A stretch of 34,274 nucleotides of DNA from Pelargonium tetragonum (taxonomy: Eukaryota > Streptophyta > Magnoliopsida > Geraniales > Geraniaceae): assembly GCA_036897445.1 (NCBI GenBank), contig JAYMTL010000171.1:1-34274 (forward strand), read 5' to 3'. Position numbers and translations under genes: made by a program. The notes beneath the pieces were generated by a model, which worked only from the letters and a program-made list of their open reading frames with translations, was not told the origin of the DNA and ran no database searches. Numbering within the stretch: the first letter of the stretch is position 1; every line of letters begins with the position of its first letter. Positions 11,101-24,175 of the stretch are shown here, piece by piece.

Positions 11101-14100
11101 TTCATTACAAGGTTTTTCCAGTGTGTCTTATTTCAAGAGGCAGCCGTCTTACCTAAAGTTAGGTAGCTTCCTAAACTCGTCAAATTTGCATTAAAGAGAC
11201 TCTTATTTTCTTTGTAAGAGAAATTTAGAATAATAGGGGTAAAAATTCTTAGAAACAGTAAGACTTTGCAAGATAGAGGTTAATCCCGGGCATTTTTCAT
11301 TGATAAATGTCATTTTAATTTATATAAAAGTATCCTGGGAAATACAAGTAAGTTCGCTACCGAATTTTGTGGAGTTTCCCTAGTTTAGTTTAAAACGAGT
11401 ACGGAATTTTTTCTTTTCATCTTAAGAGTTTCTATATTTCATTTAAGCGATTACTAGTAAAAACACATAATCAAAGCTTTAAAAACGGAATTTAAGAGAA
11501 GAGAGGGTTCCTTAAACTCGACCCTGAATTACTCTATTGCTCAAGTTTTTCCTATTTCTTCTTTATTTTGCTATGCCGCAACTTATTTTATTAGGCCTAA
11601 ATAGGTCCTGGGCAAAAGCTACACACGGTTTTCCGGGGCTTTAATTAACCCCAAGATCATTGCTCTTTATAAATAGAGTTTCTCAAACATATATGGGATA
11701 TAAAAAAGAAGATTTTCTTAACAAAATTCTATAGTAAAAAGCCCCTATTTGCACTATGAATCTGGATTTTACACGACGAGTATTTAGCAGTTATCTGTAA
11801 AATTTTTGACTTCTATTTCAGGAATTTATCGAGCAGCATATAATTAAGATTCTATCTACCTTTATATATATATTTATATTTCGACTAAAAAATGAACATA
11901 AGATTTACAGAAATATTCCAAGAGTTTCAAACCCACCAGAGTTTGATTTTTTATAATAAAGAGGGCTTTGCACCTTAAACAAACATTAGATCTTGAGATT
12001 TCACACTCTACTGAAAGACTCTTGTAGGTATGAGATTTACACGGATTTGGGAAGATACCTTTGCTCTTAAAAATCTGAGGGTAGAATCCGGGTTTATAGC
12101 GATTCTCTTGACTTGTTTATGTACCTTTTTCAAGAATTCGAATATGTCCACTGGGGATCCTCTCCTATCCTATATGTACTCTTCCTTAAAAAACCCCTAA
12201 GTTATAAAATGAAATGAAAGTGACGGATAATCTACGGTAAATTTAGAGTACTCATATCTGCCCGCAGCAATGGTCAGAGGTTTGTTGCAAGTATGGGATT
12301 ACTACCCTTCGTAAGTCCTTGCATGGGACTCCTGTATGATATAAGGAAGAAGCAAAGGCCTGTTTCGCATTTTAAGAATTTTTTAGTTAACACTTCTTTG
12401 AAATAAACCCAGCTAGGTACCATTCATTCGAAATTGCATTTTTATGCCCTTTCACCCCAAAGTTCTCACAGCCTCTAGGAAGCGGTGAATCCTATACGAG
12501 AAAAATTCTTTAGAAATTTTAAGATAATTTTCGTATTTAGCCCCGATCCATCAGTTACATGGAATTTTGAGTATTAAAGCGGGTTTCAAAACACAGGTAT
12601 TACTTTATAGGGTGGGTGCTTTTTACTATAACTTATAACTTAACCGCGGATTGCTAGCCTTCTGTGCTTTCCGGACGTTTGTATGTCATAATGATAGTAT
12701 CTTAATTAATGTAGTAATAGTTCGTAGGGTATACTCGGGACTTTCTCTTTTGAAACGATCCGCATGCATATAGAGTAAAAAAAAGTTCTTGCCCTTCCAA
12801 CATTGCATTAGCCTTGCAACCTTTCGTATTAGGATAGGAGATTTCATTCCTTTTATTCAGTTGTTAGAGGTTCTATGTTATTTACTTCTATATTGTTTAT
12901 TATTACAGGAAGATAATCTAAAGGAGAAACCCTTGGAAGTATGCTAAATCCTAAGCAGCCAGAGTATGTCATTCATTTCCAGTTCAAGATATTTTACCAT
13001 TTACAAGAGTTCCCTAAACGACCGTTATTATTCCAGTTCTTACCTTTCCATAAAAAAGTCTTTATACATATACCTTATACTACGGATAAAAAGTATAGGG
13101 GTTGAGCTTGGATATGTCTAAATTTCAAGGCAAGGGTATGTAAGAAGCTTTTTCTAACCCGGGAAGTACTTGCAATTAGTGGAACAAAGATTTTTTTGTC
13201 CTTCTTTTTAGTTATGTACATGTCTCAGTAATAGGGTACATTTCTATATCGAAATTTTGCTTAAGTAAGGAAACCTATGAATCAGATATTAAAAAATGCA
13301 CTCTTACAAGATTTTTTTGTTTCTAGTGCTAGATTATTCTTAACAACCGTTTTGTATAATGTATAATCTTTTAAACTTCTGTAATATAGGGAGGTACTAA
13401 TTCCGGATTTTTATTAAAATTTCGCTGCTATTTACAAGAAATAAGGAATATATAACTCTACTTTAATATGTATTTCGTTTAAGTGCCGAGTAGCCTGTGT
13501 TATTTTACTCTTTCGAAAAGGGACTTCCTATATTTAACCGAGCAATACAGATCTGGAAGTCTTTCCTATATTCTATTTCTTTAAACTCATTTTTATGGAT
13601 ACTGTTACAAATTTCAATTGGACAAAGGTCAAACTTTTATTAAAGGTTAGCAATTTGAATTTCTGTAAAAGAAGGAGCATCCTGGTGTAAGAAGACAGAC
13701 GATTAGATATTCTATAAATTATAAATAACTATTAAACCCTGCTTGAACAAAGTTATTAAGGGTTCGAATTTTAGAGTAGAGGAGGTTTGGTATCAGAAAA
13801 AAGTCTAAGGATAACCCTTAGTAGAACTTTTCCTTATAATGATTGTGCGAAAGGGCTACGGAGCTCCTGTATAGGCAATGGGGGAACCCTCTTCTAATTA
13901 TCCAAATTTAGAATTTATTTTAGAGGAATCCCGCACTCTAATTAAGTTGATTGGGAAATTGCGGGAGACACTCGTGATATATCATATACAAATATTTATC
14001 TAGCTAAAAAAACCTACAAAAGATAAATAAGTGTCAAAATCCACTTTAAATTTAAGCCCACGGCTGGATTTTTATTCAAACAAACTAGAGTTTTCTTAAT

Positions 14101-15299
14101 CTTTGAAACCTCAACTCCTTCTAATCTAATTAACCTATTCGGAATTTACTGCCTACATATTTTCATACTTTGAGAGGTTCCTTACCTTTTTATATTATTG
14201 CTAAAAGCTCCCCTTTATTTATGGTTTTATGGTAAAGTTATACATTTATAGTACCTAAATCCCAGCGCTATTATTTATATCAAGCAAAACTTCGGATAAA
14301 AACCCAACCCCGCCTTTTTCAAGAGGCTCTGCCTTAATCTTAAAGTTTCCCAGACTTCAGGTACCTTTAAGTTAAGCGATTTAGGGTTCTATTTCTATAC
14401 CCAAATTTTTATAAATAAAAAGAATTTGTCCTAAACTGTACTGTAAAATTCTTCCATTCTAAGTTTATGTTGTAAGAGTTATGCAAGCTACTTCAAGGCC
14501 CTTTTTTATTCTCCTCTTTTTAAGAAAGTAATACAAAAAGTACTTCGTTCTAGGATTTTAGAAAATTTTAGCCTTTAATTGTTAAAAAACCAAAAAAGGA
14601 TTCCTTCTCTACTTAATAAGAGTTATATCCTCTTTGAACGATAAGCTACAGAGGCAGAATTATTCTTTGTAAAAAGTGACTTCATTATTGTTTGTTATTG
14701 ATCTCTAACCAAAGTAAAGCAGCTAATCTAAAACTCTCTAGGACATTAATAGGTAGCTTTTTCTAGAGCTCCTGAACAAAGCAAAGAGAAAGGTTTAACA
14801 ATCAATGATGACTACTTTGCTGCATTATAGTTCCAGTATCTGATAAAGGGTAGCTTATTTATTTGTTGTGAGTACACCAGTAGCTGTAGCAGCTTTAACA
14901 AATGGAAGTTCAGAAGTTAATTGGCTCTATTTTCCTGGTATTTGGTTAGTGCTTTCCCGTCTCGTCTGTAAAGTCTTTTTCAAGTACAGAGTTTTTTAAT
15001 AAAACCCGTTCTTAAGTTTGTATGCTTACGATCCAGTTTTTTCAGTTCAGTCTAAGTGAAAGTTTTTATTGATCTGGCTGCTAGTATAAGTAAGATTGAC
15101 TTTTAGAATACTATAAGCTCCTAAACAAGATTGTTGTTTACTCGGTAAGATGGACGTACTCATTAATCGATTAAGGTTTTGTATCCGCCTATACGATAAA
15201 AGCATAAACGGGAGGAATTGTCCTTAACCTCAAAGAGTTTCCTGTTTAGTACCTCTGTGTTAGTTAATAAAACCAAAGGGGAATCCCTCTTTAATTAAT
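8139..15299. other. Degraded intergenic sequence, no gene seen
   Basis: Seven kilobases with no frame above 80 codons. The open frames at 8732-8965 (-), 9534-9773 (+), 9800-10039 (-) and 10491-10733 (+) are of chance length and match nothing I know. A + strand phase at 12215-12597 has only about four stops in 128 codons, which several windows of this size would show by chance. A B-box-like word GGGTTCAAGTC at 10168-10178 and GGGTTCGAATT at 13760-13770 lack an upstream A-box. An AT-rich patch with alternating TA lies near 11863-11880. Confidence 0.5.
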
Positions 15300-15600
15300 G
15301 GACTTCTAGTCTGGTTGCTCATTAGACTCTCTAACTAATAAGTAAGATAACAGCTCCCCATTAGAACAGGAAGAAGATCCAAAGGGCCCATACCCAGAAG
15401 AGTCAAGCCTAAAAGACAGGTCTTACTCATAAGAAATAGCACAGAAGGGAAGCTCTAGCTCCTAAGACTCCTAAAAAAACAGGTAAAGCAAAGAACAAGT
15501 TCTGGAGAATAAGTAGGTCAAAAGGAAGCTGATATGTTTATGAAAGGAATAAGAAGAGAAGGGTTCGTCAAGGCATTTCCTGAGGTTTTTCCTGGAACCA
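15300..15600 (+). other. Purine-rich patch, coding remnant possible
   Basis: The + strand turns purine-rich between about 15.3 and 15.6 kb, with short open runs in all three phases. These are rich in Lys, Arg, Gln and Ser in two phases and in Glu and Ser in the third. Stop density over the longer phase from 14.75 kb is close to the chance level, so base skew rather than frame openness is the evidence. Basic, low-complexity coding sequence from an old mobile element would look like this. I cannot name a family or fix ends. The 94-codon - strand open frame at 15471-15755 is probably a shadow of this skew. Confidence 0.2.
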
Positions 15601-18600
15601 TTTGATTTGATAGGATACAGGACTCCTGAATAGCATGTAATTTCGTATTGGCTAGTTTTTAAATTAAGTAACTTAAGATCTCCCACACCTGCCCGGAATT
15701 CCTGAACGATACCCGCACCTATTTTGAAATATGAGGGATTCTTAAAAAAAATCAAGGAAAGAAAAGAATAGAGTTTGTCTGTAAAAAGCTGTTTAGTGCT
15801 AAGAATTACCAGGGCCTTTTCTTTTTAAAAGAGTTCTAATTTATAAAACGAACCTAGACAGGGCTGTGAGTCTTCTTTTTTATAATGAGACTTTCTCGAA
15901 TCCTCCTTTCTGCACCGCAAGCCTTTTTGTATCTAAACGGATTCGTAAACCCTAGCCATTTTCTTATAGGGCTCTCAATATCCTACTACTGGCAAAGAGA
16001 AACCAAATTTCCTTACTTACCTAGTTCTTAATAAAAAAAATGCGTTGTATAAAGGTTGTCTTAGTTAACTATCTAGTTTTTTCTATAAATATAGGTGAAA
16101 TTTCTACCCTTTTAGAGGGCTCTGGTCAATCACCATAACACAATGTTCTAAAGAAAACTTAGGTTAAGGGGGACGAGTATGCCTTTGACTCCTGTTTCGC
16201 TAATAAGTTACTCAGACAAAAAGCTTAAGAGATTTCCTATTTTGTATTTCCAGTATTTATAACTTATATTCTGTGTTATGAAGCTAGAATAGACTACGTG
16301 TACCCTATGCTCGTCATGACCTTATCCAGGGGGACCCCGCGTAAATGAAAGCCCGTATTCTTACTAGGAGCCTTTTTAAATTCACAAGAGTAAGTCCGTT
16401 TTATAAGGGTTGTATCTAGATTACAAACAAGGTAGAAACGGTGTGCGGTTCAGGTCAATTAAGCATTTTTAGCAGAACAAAGTCAATTTCTACTATAGGA
16501 AGCGCAAGCCAAAGGAAAACTTTATCTTAGTTAACAGTAGGTTTAGTATATCGAGTATGCCTTACAGGTAGAGGGGGTTTTACAATACGTAGTTAACGAG
16601 TCTTGACTTTTATGCTTTTAGGAACTCTGCTATTCTTATTGACTCTAGTATTAATTAAATACGTATCGTGCGGTAAAGTCTACTTTAAACATGGATTAGA
16701 TTAGAAAAATTTTTGGGTAGATTAATTTATTAAAATATGCCGGGGTACTCGGAGTAGTTAAGCGGTTTTTATAAATAGTAAGAGTCAAATTACTTATATT
16801 TAATTTAGTGGGAAATCTCCGCTTAGGTAAGCCCCGATACAAGAGCGTAATCAAAAATAATGATAAAGAATAAGAATCGCTGCGAAAGTTATTTTATTCT
16901 TTAGACTTCACTCCCTATAAATTGGAAACTAAACCTTTCTTTAAAAAATTGAAAGTCTACGATTAAATAATAACCTCATATGGACCTGACTCCTATATCT
17001 CTACTTATTTTATAAATCTATCTTAAGTGCTTAGGCTTCGAACCCTTTGTGTGCACACTTAAGGACTTATGCGCTATCCCAGTAAGGTTTTATCTTGTAT
17101 ATGGATTTCCGGGGTTTCCTTTTCTGTACTATATGAGGATTCCACAATTGCTTTGTGAGAGATCACTCTTGGATAAAGGGTAACACGCAGACTTTGCTTT
17201 GACTGAGTTTTTATAAATGCTAGTTGGTCTAGTAAAAATGAAACTTTGAAGCCCCTTTTTACTAAACTAAAGAATTAAGAGCCCTCTCCTTTTTTTTTCT
17301 TTTTGGAGCAGAAAATCTTGTATTATTTAACCTCGGTCAAAGGCAATTTATAAGGGGTGTTTAAGCAAGTAATTCCTAACATGGGGGCTAAAGCTAAGAA
17401 CTAAGAGTTTAAGATTCCCCATCGGTTTACATTTCTAGTGTCAGGGTTTTAAGAAAGCTCTAAGGTGGATTTATACTTAACTGAATTCTAGACAAAAAGT
17501 ATTGCATACCTTTAATTAGTGTGTGTAAGTAAACGCTTTTTTTAAACTTACTTGTTTATTCGTCGAAATTACCATCTGTCACTTTTGCCTGCGCAGCAAC
17601 TCTCCCATGTATAGATACAAAAATGCTGCTATTTACAACGCCCTAAGTTCATAAACGGAGACCCAGGTATACTACTTGTTTTTGCCTAAGAAATTTCTTA
17701 GGAGATTTTGACTGACAACTTCTTATCAGTTTGAAACTTTTTTTTACCGGACTACGAGACAGTGCCTTCAAGCGGGCTTTTCTGAAATTTAAGGAAGATT
17801 TTAAGTTAGCCACAAAATTCTTTCATTTTCGCGAATTAGGGGGTCTACTATAGTCATTTCTATTTCCTACTCCGACACTTTTATGCAGTTATGTTTATAC
17901 AAGGGTTTTTGCGGGTACTTATACAGGATACCCCATATACTAAGAGAAAGTTTCCGACATATCATATTGATTTGAGGGCTGGACAAGGGGAAACTCCTAT
18001 TGTAATGTTGTCTTAGATCAAAAATGAGAAGTTTACTTCTAGAACTACTTTCATTTTAAATTTAATAAACACCCAAGCCCCCCTTGACCTTGTCATAAAA
18101 AACTTAATCTAACTAAAATTTTACAATACCTTGTGGGTTACTTTCACAAAAGTAAAATGACAGAAAGACTTAACTAATAAGGTTATAAAAAGCTCTGCCT
18201 CAGGATTGATTACAAATCCTCGAAATACAACAAAACCGAATGAGGGGCTCCGGCATAAGGAAGAATTTACAAAAAACATTTAGTTACTTATAGGAGACAT
18301 CTCGTACAAAGTACGCAGCTACAGGATTTTTCAGGTTCAACCCCTTTTTTGAGATTCGTAATAAGAATTACGAATACCCCTAAACTGGTGCAAATTAAAA
18401 GTATGGTGTTAAAATAGAGGGCGTTTTTCTTAAAAGTATAGCGAATAAAGATGCATTTCATATGAGAGTCCAGATAGCTTTTTTGTTGGATATTTTCTCT
18501 TTCCTCGCGGATAAAAGGGAGCTCTTTAAGTCTTGCTTTTACTCTACTGAAACTAAAATTTTTGAAATTGTACAGATACAAGCGATAGGGTTATTTTTTT

Positions 18601-20528
18601 ACAAAAGACAGTATCGTGTACCTTAGAAGAAACGGTTTTACCTAAAATATATTTAAAGCAGGAAGCCCCTAGAAAACTCGCAGAAAGGTAGTACTTATTA
18701 GAATTAGTTTTGAATTCTTTAATGGGCCCTATTTTGAACCTTAGCTATTCATAGAAGTTGACCGAGGCACTCTGTTTTTCAAAAAGTGGGATTTAACTGT
18801 CCTACAACAGCTGAAGCATATATAATATCTTACCTTGCCCAGTTAAGCAAATATTTAAGGAGTTCTCTACTTAAGTGATTTTCTAAAAAGTCGCCTTGTT
18901 GAAATAACATTGCAAAACAAAAAGGGTTTTACTGAGTAAAGAGGGAGCTTCGCAACTTTTATACCTTAGGAAAACTTAAAAAGGAGGCGCTTGCTTTTAT
19001 GGTAGGTAGGCTTTTGAGAGACCCTTGTTTGATATGATATTCTGTAAATATATAAACTTGAAGTTGATAGCAGGACACTCATTTTAGAAATGTTTTACAG
19101 CCCTTCTAACTTTTAAGTTTAAGTGGGTTTCTCTTGTGCCTAACTCTCTACCGGATCCTTGTTACTCTTTTTATAATTAGAAAAAAGGGTGATTTTTCTT
19201 TACCCGAAAAAAGAAAGCTCCTAAAGTTTCAAATAAGAGGAATTATCCAGCATTCCTTGCAAAACCAAAATGAATTGTTAGTCCATTAAAGTTTTCTACC
19301 TGATGCTAAAAAGTAAAATACTTGTATCTGCTACGCGCCCATGCTCATAAAGTGTGCAGCTGCTAGCTCTATATAAAAATCTAAAAGAAATAAGGATAGA
19401 GGCTTTAGTGGCGAATACTATACCTTGTTAGAGTCTCATAGGTTAAATAGGGTTGTTGATACACTGTAGTAGTATACTAGACTTAATACCCTAATTATTC
19501 AATATAAAATAGAACCTGGCAAGGAATCAGAACTCTTATACTATTTCTAAAATGTTAAACTTTCTTAATCTTAAAAGATATTGGGTGTAGAGTAACCCCC
19601 TATCAACAATAAGACTTTTTTGGCTCCTTACCTTAAATTTTTACAGGCATACCCGGTTACTAAAATCCTGGGGGTACGCAAAGCGCAATATTTCTTAATA
19701 GAATAAGGCTTCGCTTGTAGAGTTTTTCCAGATATTTTCTAATCCAGGTCTGAAAAAGTTTTTAAAAATAGGTGTAATTCTTTGATTTAGGAAACTCCTT
19801 TTCTTGGGATATTTTGGCACATCCCGTACTTTAACTATGAAGGATTTTTAGTGCAATAAAGCAGGGGATTGCGGAAGTAAAAAGGATGAGGATATAGGAA
19901 ATTTGGTGTGTATCTAAACAAAAGTGGAATTCTAACTTTTAAGTCTAATAAGTATGTCCCCTTAGAGAGGGAATTGTAAAACGGTTTCTTTCAGAGTAGC
20001 GTATCCGGGGAATAGGATTCGGGAGAAACTCTTTTATGGAATGAGGATTAGCTGCTTAATATACGGGCCTACTGGGGCATTTCTCATATTAGAAATTATC
20101 TTTTACATATCACTTTTATCAAAGTAAGGTCAGGAAATCCAGGTATTTTAGATTTTCTAAGATAAATTATATAGAGCCTTTAGGAAATAGGAAAGAGGAT
20201 TATTATAAGTGGGATTTTGAGTGGCCTAGTAAGAATCCGAAAATTAGGTGAGGAATCAGACAATATAATATTAAAAGTTAAGTTCAGTATCTTAGTTGCT
20301 TAGTAGGCCTTATTATTATTCATAAACACTAAAGCAAGAATACTTTGGTAAACTCATTGTCTAACAAACTTCAAATTCCCTTAAACATTTTACAAGTCTC
20401 TAACTCGTGAATTCAAGTAAGCTATGCATACTATTTGGATTTTGAGTAAACATGAGGGCAGTCCCGATAAGTTGAGAAAGGATTCCCTTTGCGATTGCGT
20501 TTCCTTTGTTTCTAGATTGAATTTCTGA
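15601..20528. other. Degraded intergenic sequence, no gene seen
   Basis: Five kilobases without a supportable gene. The longest frame, 97 codons at 18288-18581 on the - strand, is of chance length and unrecognised. The stretch holds a T9-C-T5 tract at 17290-17304 and an exact 18-base palindrome at 17685-17702, listed separately. TpA excess is clear (line starting 16981: 9 TpA, 6 ApT; line starting 18841: 6 TpA, 3 ApT). Confidence 0.5.
17685..17702. repeat. 18-base perfect palindrome
   Basis: CCTAAGAAA is followed directly by its reverse complement TTTCTTAGG, giving nine paired bases on each side with no loop. Flanking bases do not extend it. In AT-rich DNA about one such site in several windows of this size is expected by chance, so it is modestly unusual. 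A dimeric DNA-binding site or the joint of two head-to-head terminal repeats are possible origins; nothing nearby decides this. Confidence 0.65.
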
Positions 20529-20960
20529 CTTCAGAAAGGTAGAACTAAGATAAAAGAGGTAACAGGGGGGACTCATTTAACTTGGATGGGCCCCTTATTC
20601 TTGACTTTCCTGGGTTTAAGGTTCTTTTTATAACATATAGGAGAGACACTGAGTCGTAAAATCTTTTTAGTTCTTGGTTCTAAACAAGGAAGGTTATTTA
20701 AATATAGGGTGGAGTTGGGAAGAGTTTCCCTTTATAGGTTTTAGGGAGGTGTAACTCTCATCAGGATACAGAATCCAGTTTCTAAGAAAAGTATAGCAGC
20801 TCTAGGTATAGATATTCTGGAGGGTGTGTTACAGAAGTTACAGAATAAGAGTAAGAAAGCACAAGTTAAAGGCAAGGAAAGAAATAGTTCAAAGGTTTTG
20901 AGTCTTAAGGAAAAGAGGTCCGAAAGGTATGCAGATAGAAAGAAACAAGTCAAGAATTAA
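20529..20960 (+). pseudogene. Lysine-rich interrupted frame, family unknown
   Basis: One + strand phase spans 143 codons before its stop at 20958-20960 and has only two internal stops, against about ten expected. The upstream half has a hydrophobic run. The final 71 codons, from 20745, are open and become steadily more basic and helical-looking, ending in a Lys/Arg/Glu-rich tail of coiled-coil character. The strand is purine-rich here, in contrast to its flanks. The antisense 70-codon frame at 20741-20953 is a shadow of this skew. I recognise no domain. A tail like this is common in DNA-binding or nucleic-acid-packaging proteins of fungal mobile elements, but that is only an analogy. Chance alone could give about one such low-stop run per window; the base skew adds support. 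Confidence 0.33.
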
Positions 20961-22686
20961 AAGAAGATTTTGGTTATAACGCATCTATGTTTATCTAGAA
21001 GACTTTTTTACATTAACCCCCTAACTATGTTCTGGTCGGTAACAAGGATTCTTTTCTCTTAACTTAAGGTTTCAATCCTCTTTGTACGATAAGCACAACT
21101 AAGACAAGATAAATCTTGCCTTAGTCACCCCTTACTTTGCCTGCCGGTGTTTTCCTGTATTTCTAGCAGGGTAAAAAGCGTAACCTAGGACCCAAATCTT
21201 GTTGTTAATAGATCATTTTTCTAAAAAAAGAAGAAGGTTATTCTAAAACATAGTGAATAAGGGCAAAGCCCCAAAGGTCGTTAAAAGGCAGCTGACCTAG
21301 TGATAAAATAACATTTCTAGATGGTAACTACGGGCTTATTTGGTTTCATGTGGTTTCCTTTTGTCTTAATAAAAAAAGTCTTTACTTAAAGAAGCCGAGT
21401 TTAGAGTTTAGGGGATATTAAGTAACTTAGTTTAGGAAAGATCCGTTCATCAAGTTTTGGAGGAACTTCTTTTTGTTAATCTCTTTCTCTGACGGGTAAA
21501 CGAGAATGCTATAACCTGGGTTTTCCCTAATATTTAGTCCAGACAATCCGTTAAAAGCAAGGTAATTTGTTCCAGTTCACAACAACCTGGGGTTCCGGTT
21601 AAGGATAGGTTATACAAAATATAGATAAGTAGTGCAGCAGTAACTTAAGTAAAAACGCTGGAATATAAGATAGAAACCCTATTTAATTAGACAAGGTTAG
21701 GCGGGTGTAGAATCCTGGAGGTAGTAAACTCATAATTTATAAAGCGTAGTTTCAAAGAAACATAAAGTGCTTGTACAGTTTTTTTCTATTGAAAGTCTAA
21801 TAAAAGTCAAAGTACGATTCCTAACGTTTTATAAGACACACCCTTTTTGACTTTTTTAGAGCTTGCTGTAGACCCTTATGAATAACAAAATTTGCTTTAA
21901 AAGCAGTCGCTTCTGCCGGAACCTATACCTGCGTTTCGTTATGTATTGTACCGGGCGGATCCCTAAGAAAAAGGGGGCTCTCCGTTAAGATATTATTCTG
22001 TAAAACATTAAGCCAGTAACTTACAGGTAGCGACTATTATAAATTAAGGGTGAAAACTCGAGAAGTTATCCGCGAATCGTTTACATTAGTAAAAAGGGGG
22101 CATATACCAAAAGTGATATTACAATTTATCTGAAAAGGCGGGCGAAGGATTTTAAGAATAGAAATTCAGGAGTCTTAATGGACTAACTTAACTTCAGGAA
22201 TCTTTAGACTCTGTCTATATTTAGAAATTAAAAGACTTTTTGACAACGAAGTCTTTCCATAGCGCAGAGTAGAACAAAGACTTATTATTTATAACAAGTG
22301 AGACTCGATTTCTGTAATATAAAGGAAGCTTTAGCTTCGCATAAAGGATTACTCTCAAGAAAACTCTTGTACGTAGGTTATCAATAAAGGGGACTCAAAC
22401 ACAAGTAGAAAAACCAGGAAAAGCATATAACTAAACCACAACCTTGCAATACCTGGCCGTCTCCGTGACGATAACCCGTAAATGACTTAAATAATACTTA
22501 TGACGCGGAAGAACTCTAAGAAGAGTCCTGTGCTACTGCCAAAAAAGGAAAATGTCTTGGTTCGTATAAAATATTCTTAAAACAAAATCGCTCAAGATCC
22601 TAACGTAACTACGAGACCCTTCATCAAATTAGCTCAAAGGGTTTCTCGAATACATGTCATACCCTTTATGCTTGAGTTCTCCTTAA

Positions 22687-22705
22687 ACTAATATACTATA
22701 TTAGT
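22687..22705. repeat. 19-base palindrome with one-base centre
   Basis: ACTAATATA and its reverse complement TATATTAGT flank a single C. It is followed at once by a second TTAGTATTAG-like stretch. The A/T content makes the match less surprising than its length suggests. No gene or other signal is adjacent. Confidence 0.6.
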
Positions 22706-24102
22706 ATTAGTAGCTATCCTAAGGGCCCCCTTAAACTTGTAAGGCTGGAGTATAGAGTTATACGAATGCTAAAGAAGCTAAAAAGAAACCTATTTGGTTT
22801 AAGAAAACCCTTAAGAATTAGTATAATATCTTAATGACTGACTTCAACTGATTAAGAAGCTTTCTAGATTTTAAATTAGGGGTAGCTTCATAAAAGAATT
22901 TCCTAGAAAAAAACTTAGTGGGAAATTCTCATTACAATTAGATAGGAATCTTATTTAGATGGATGCAATCCATGTTGTGCCCATTTTTATAGGGCCTACA
23001 CTCGGGGTTTTTAATAGCTAAGTTTCCCGCAATGGTGTTTGGAGGCGCGGTTATCCTTATATAAGTAATGCTATAGACTTGCTCGTATAAAAGCTTGAAA
23101 CTAAACCTATTACGGATAAATATTACTAAGTTCAAATGGCGCTTAGTATTGACTCTACGCATTTCTAAATGAAATTCATAAGATAAGTTTGGGTATAACA
23201 CAGAATTTTTTAACTTCTGGGCATTTGTACATATCAAATTAGTTTTTTTAAGAGATATTACTCTCTCCGCTAAAGGAAAAGCAAGTCATTTACACAAAAA
23301 GCACAGGTATTGCATTGCTAGGATGATTTTTTTATTAGGGGCTCCCTTAGGAAATAAACTTCGCTTGACAAGAAGGAGCTTTTTATTCTGTAAGGAAAGC
23401 TTCATTGAAAGAAAGAGAGAAGTTTAAGCGGTGTCTATATTTATACAAGTGATTTTTATGACTGAGACAAGAGCCCTTCCTTGATACTGATAAGGAGACT
23501 TTTCAAAATCCGCTTTTCGGCTCTGGATAAGTTATAAGGATTTTTAATGAAGAAAATCTGTAAACAAAGTAACCTACTTACTTAAATGCATAGAACATAG
23601 GCTAAAAGGAAGTTAGAGCTTTTTTTAACCTAATAAATTAGTGGTTTGCAGTTAAGGGTAACTAAAATTTCGTGATAAGGAGCTTAAGAACAAGTATATA
23701 ATACAGTATAGAACTAAAGACTGCATATGCCCACAGAATGGAATAGCTGAGTGTAAGTATAGGGTAGAAAACGGAATTGTACAGGTGTATAATAAGATTA
23801 GAGCAGTTTATCTTATAAAGTACTTGTTTTATTTCATGGAAATTTGTAGCACGCTTCCATAAGAAACTAAAGGATAGGGTTAAAAAGTTGTAGCGAAGAT
23901 AAGAGCAGAGACAGACCCAGGCTTTTCCGCGCCTTTATCTTGTTTTAAGGTAGGGCCCCGCTCAGGATATCCCGCTAAAAGGAGTCCGGAGCCTGTAGAA
24001 GTGTAATACACAGTATACCCCTTATGAGAACAGGTACTAAAAAAAGAGTTTTCAAAAGGGCAGATCGTACTCTACGAAGGCGTGACTTTATAAGACTGTT
24101 AC

Positions 24103-24175
24103 AAAAGATATCATGATTTGAACCTTTGGGTTTAGTATTAATGGTTTTCTAATTTACTAGTAGAGCTTAGCGGGC
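24103..24175 (-). pseudogene. tRNA-like relic with A-box and B-box spacing
   Basis: On the - strand, AGGTTCAAATC (24125-24115) is a good B-box with the full TTCAAAT loop. Exactly 44 bases upstream (from 24168) is AAGCTCTACTAG, which resembles the D-arm start of many tRNAs (AGCTC) but has a non-consensus first base. The GCTC of the D stem finds no GAGC partner, and the T stem pairs at only two of five positions. It is not a working tRNA. The spacing is the main support; decay of a tRNA gene or SINE head is the inferred origin. Confidence 0.2.

Noticed and set aside
12215-12597. Low-stop + strand phase of 128 codons
   Set aside because: Several windows with this few stops are expected by chance across six frames.
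18288-18581. 97-codon open frame on the - strand with a hydrophobic run
   Set aside because: Length is within chance; Leu/Ile/Phe-rich stretches are expected from T-rich DNA.
22938-23237. 99-codon open frame on the - strand
   Set aside because: Length is within chance expectation, no family resemblance, no codon-like composition and no supporting skew.
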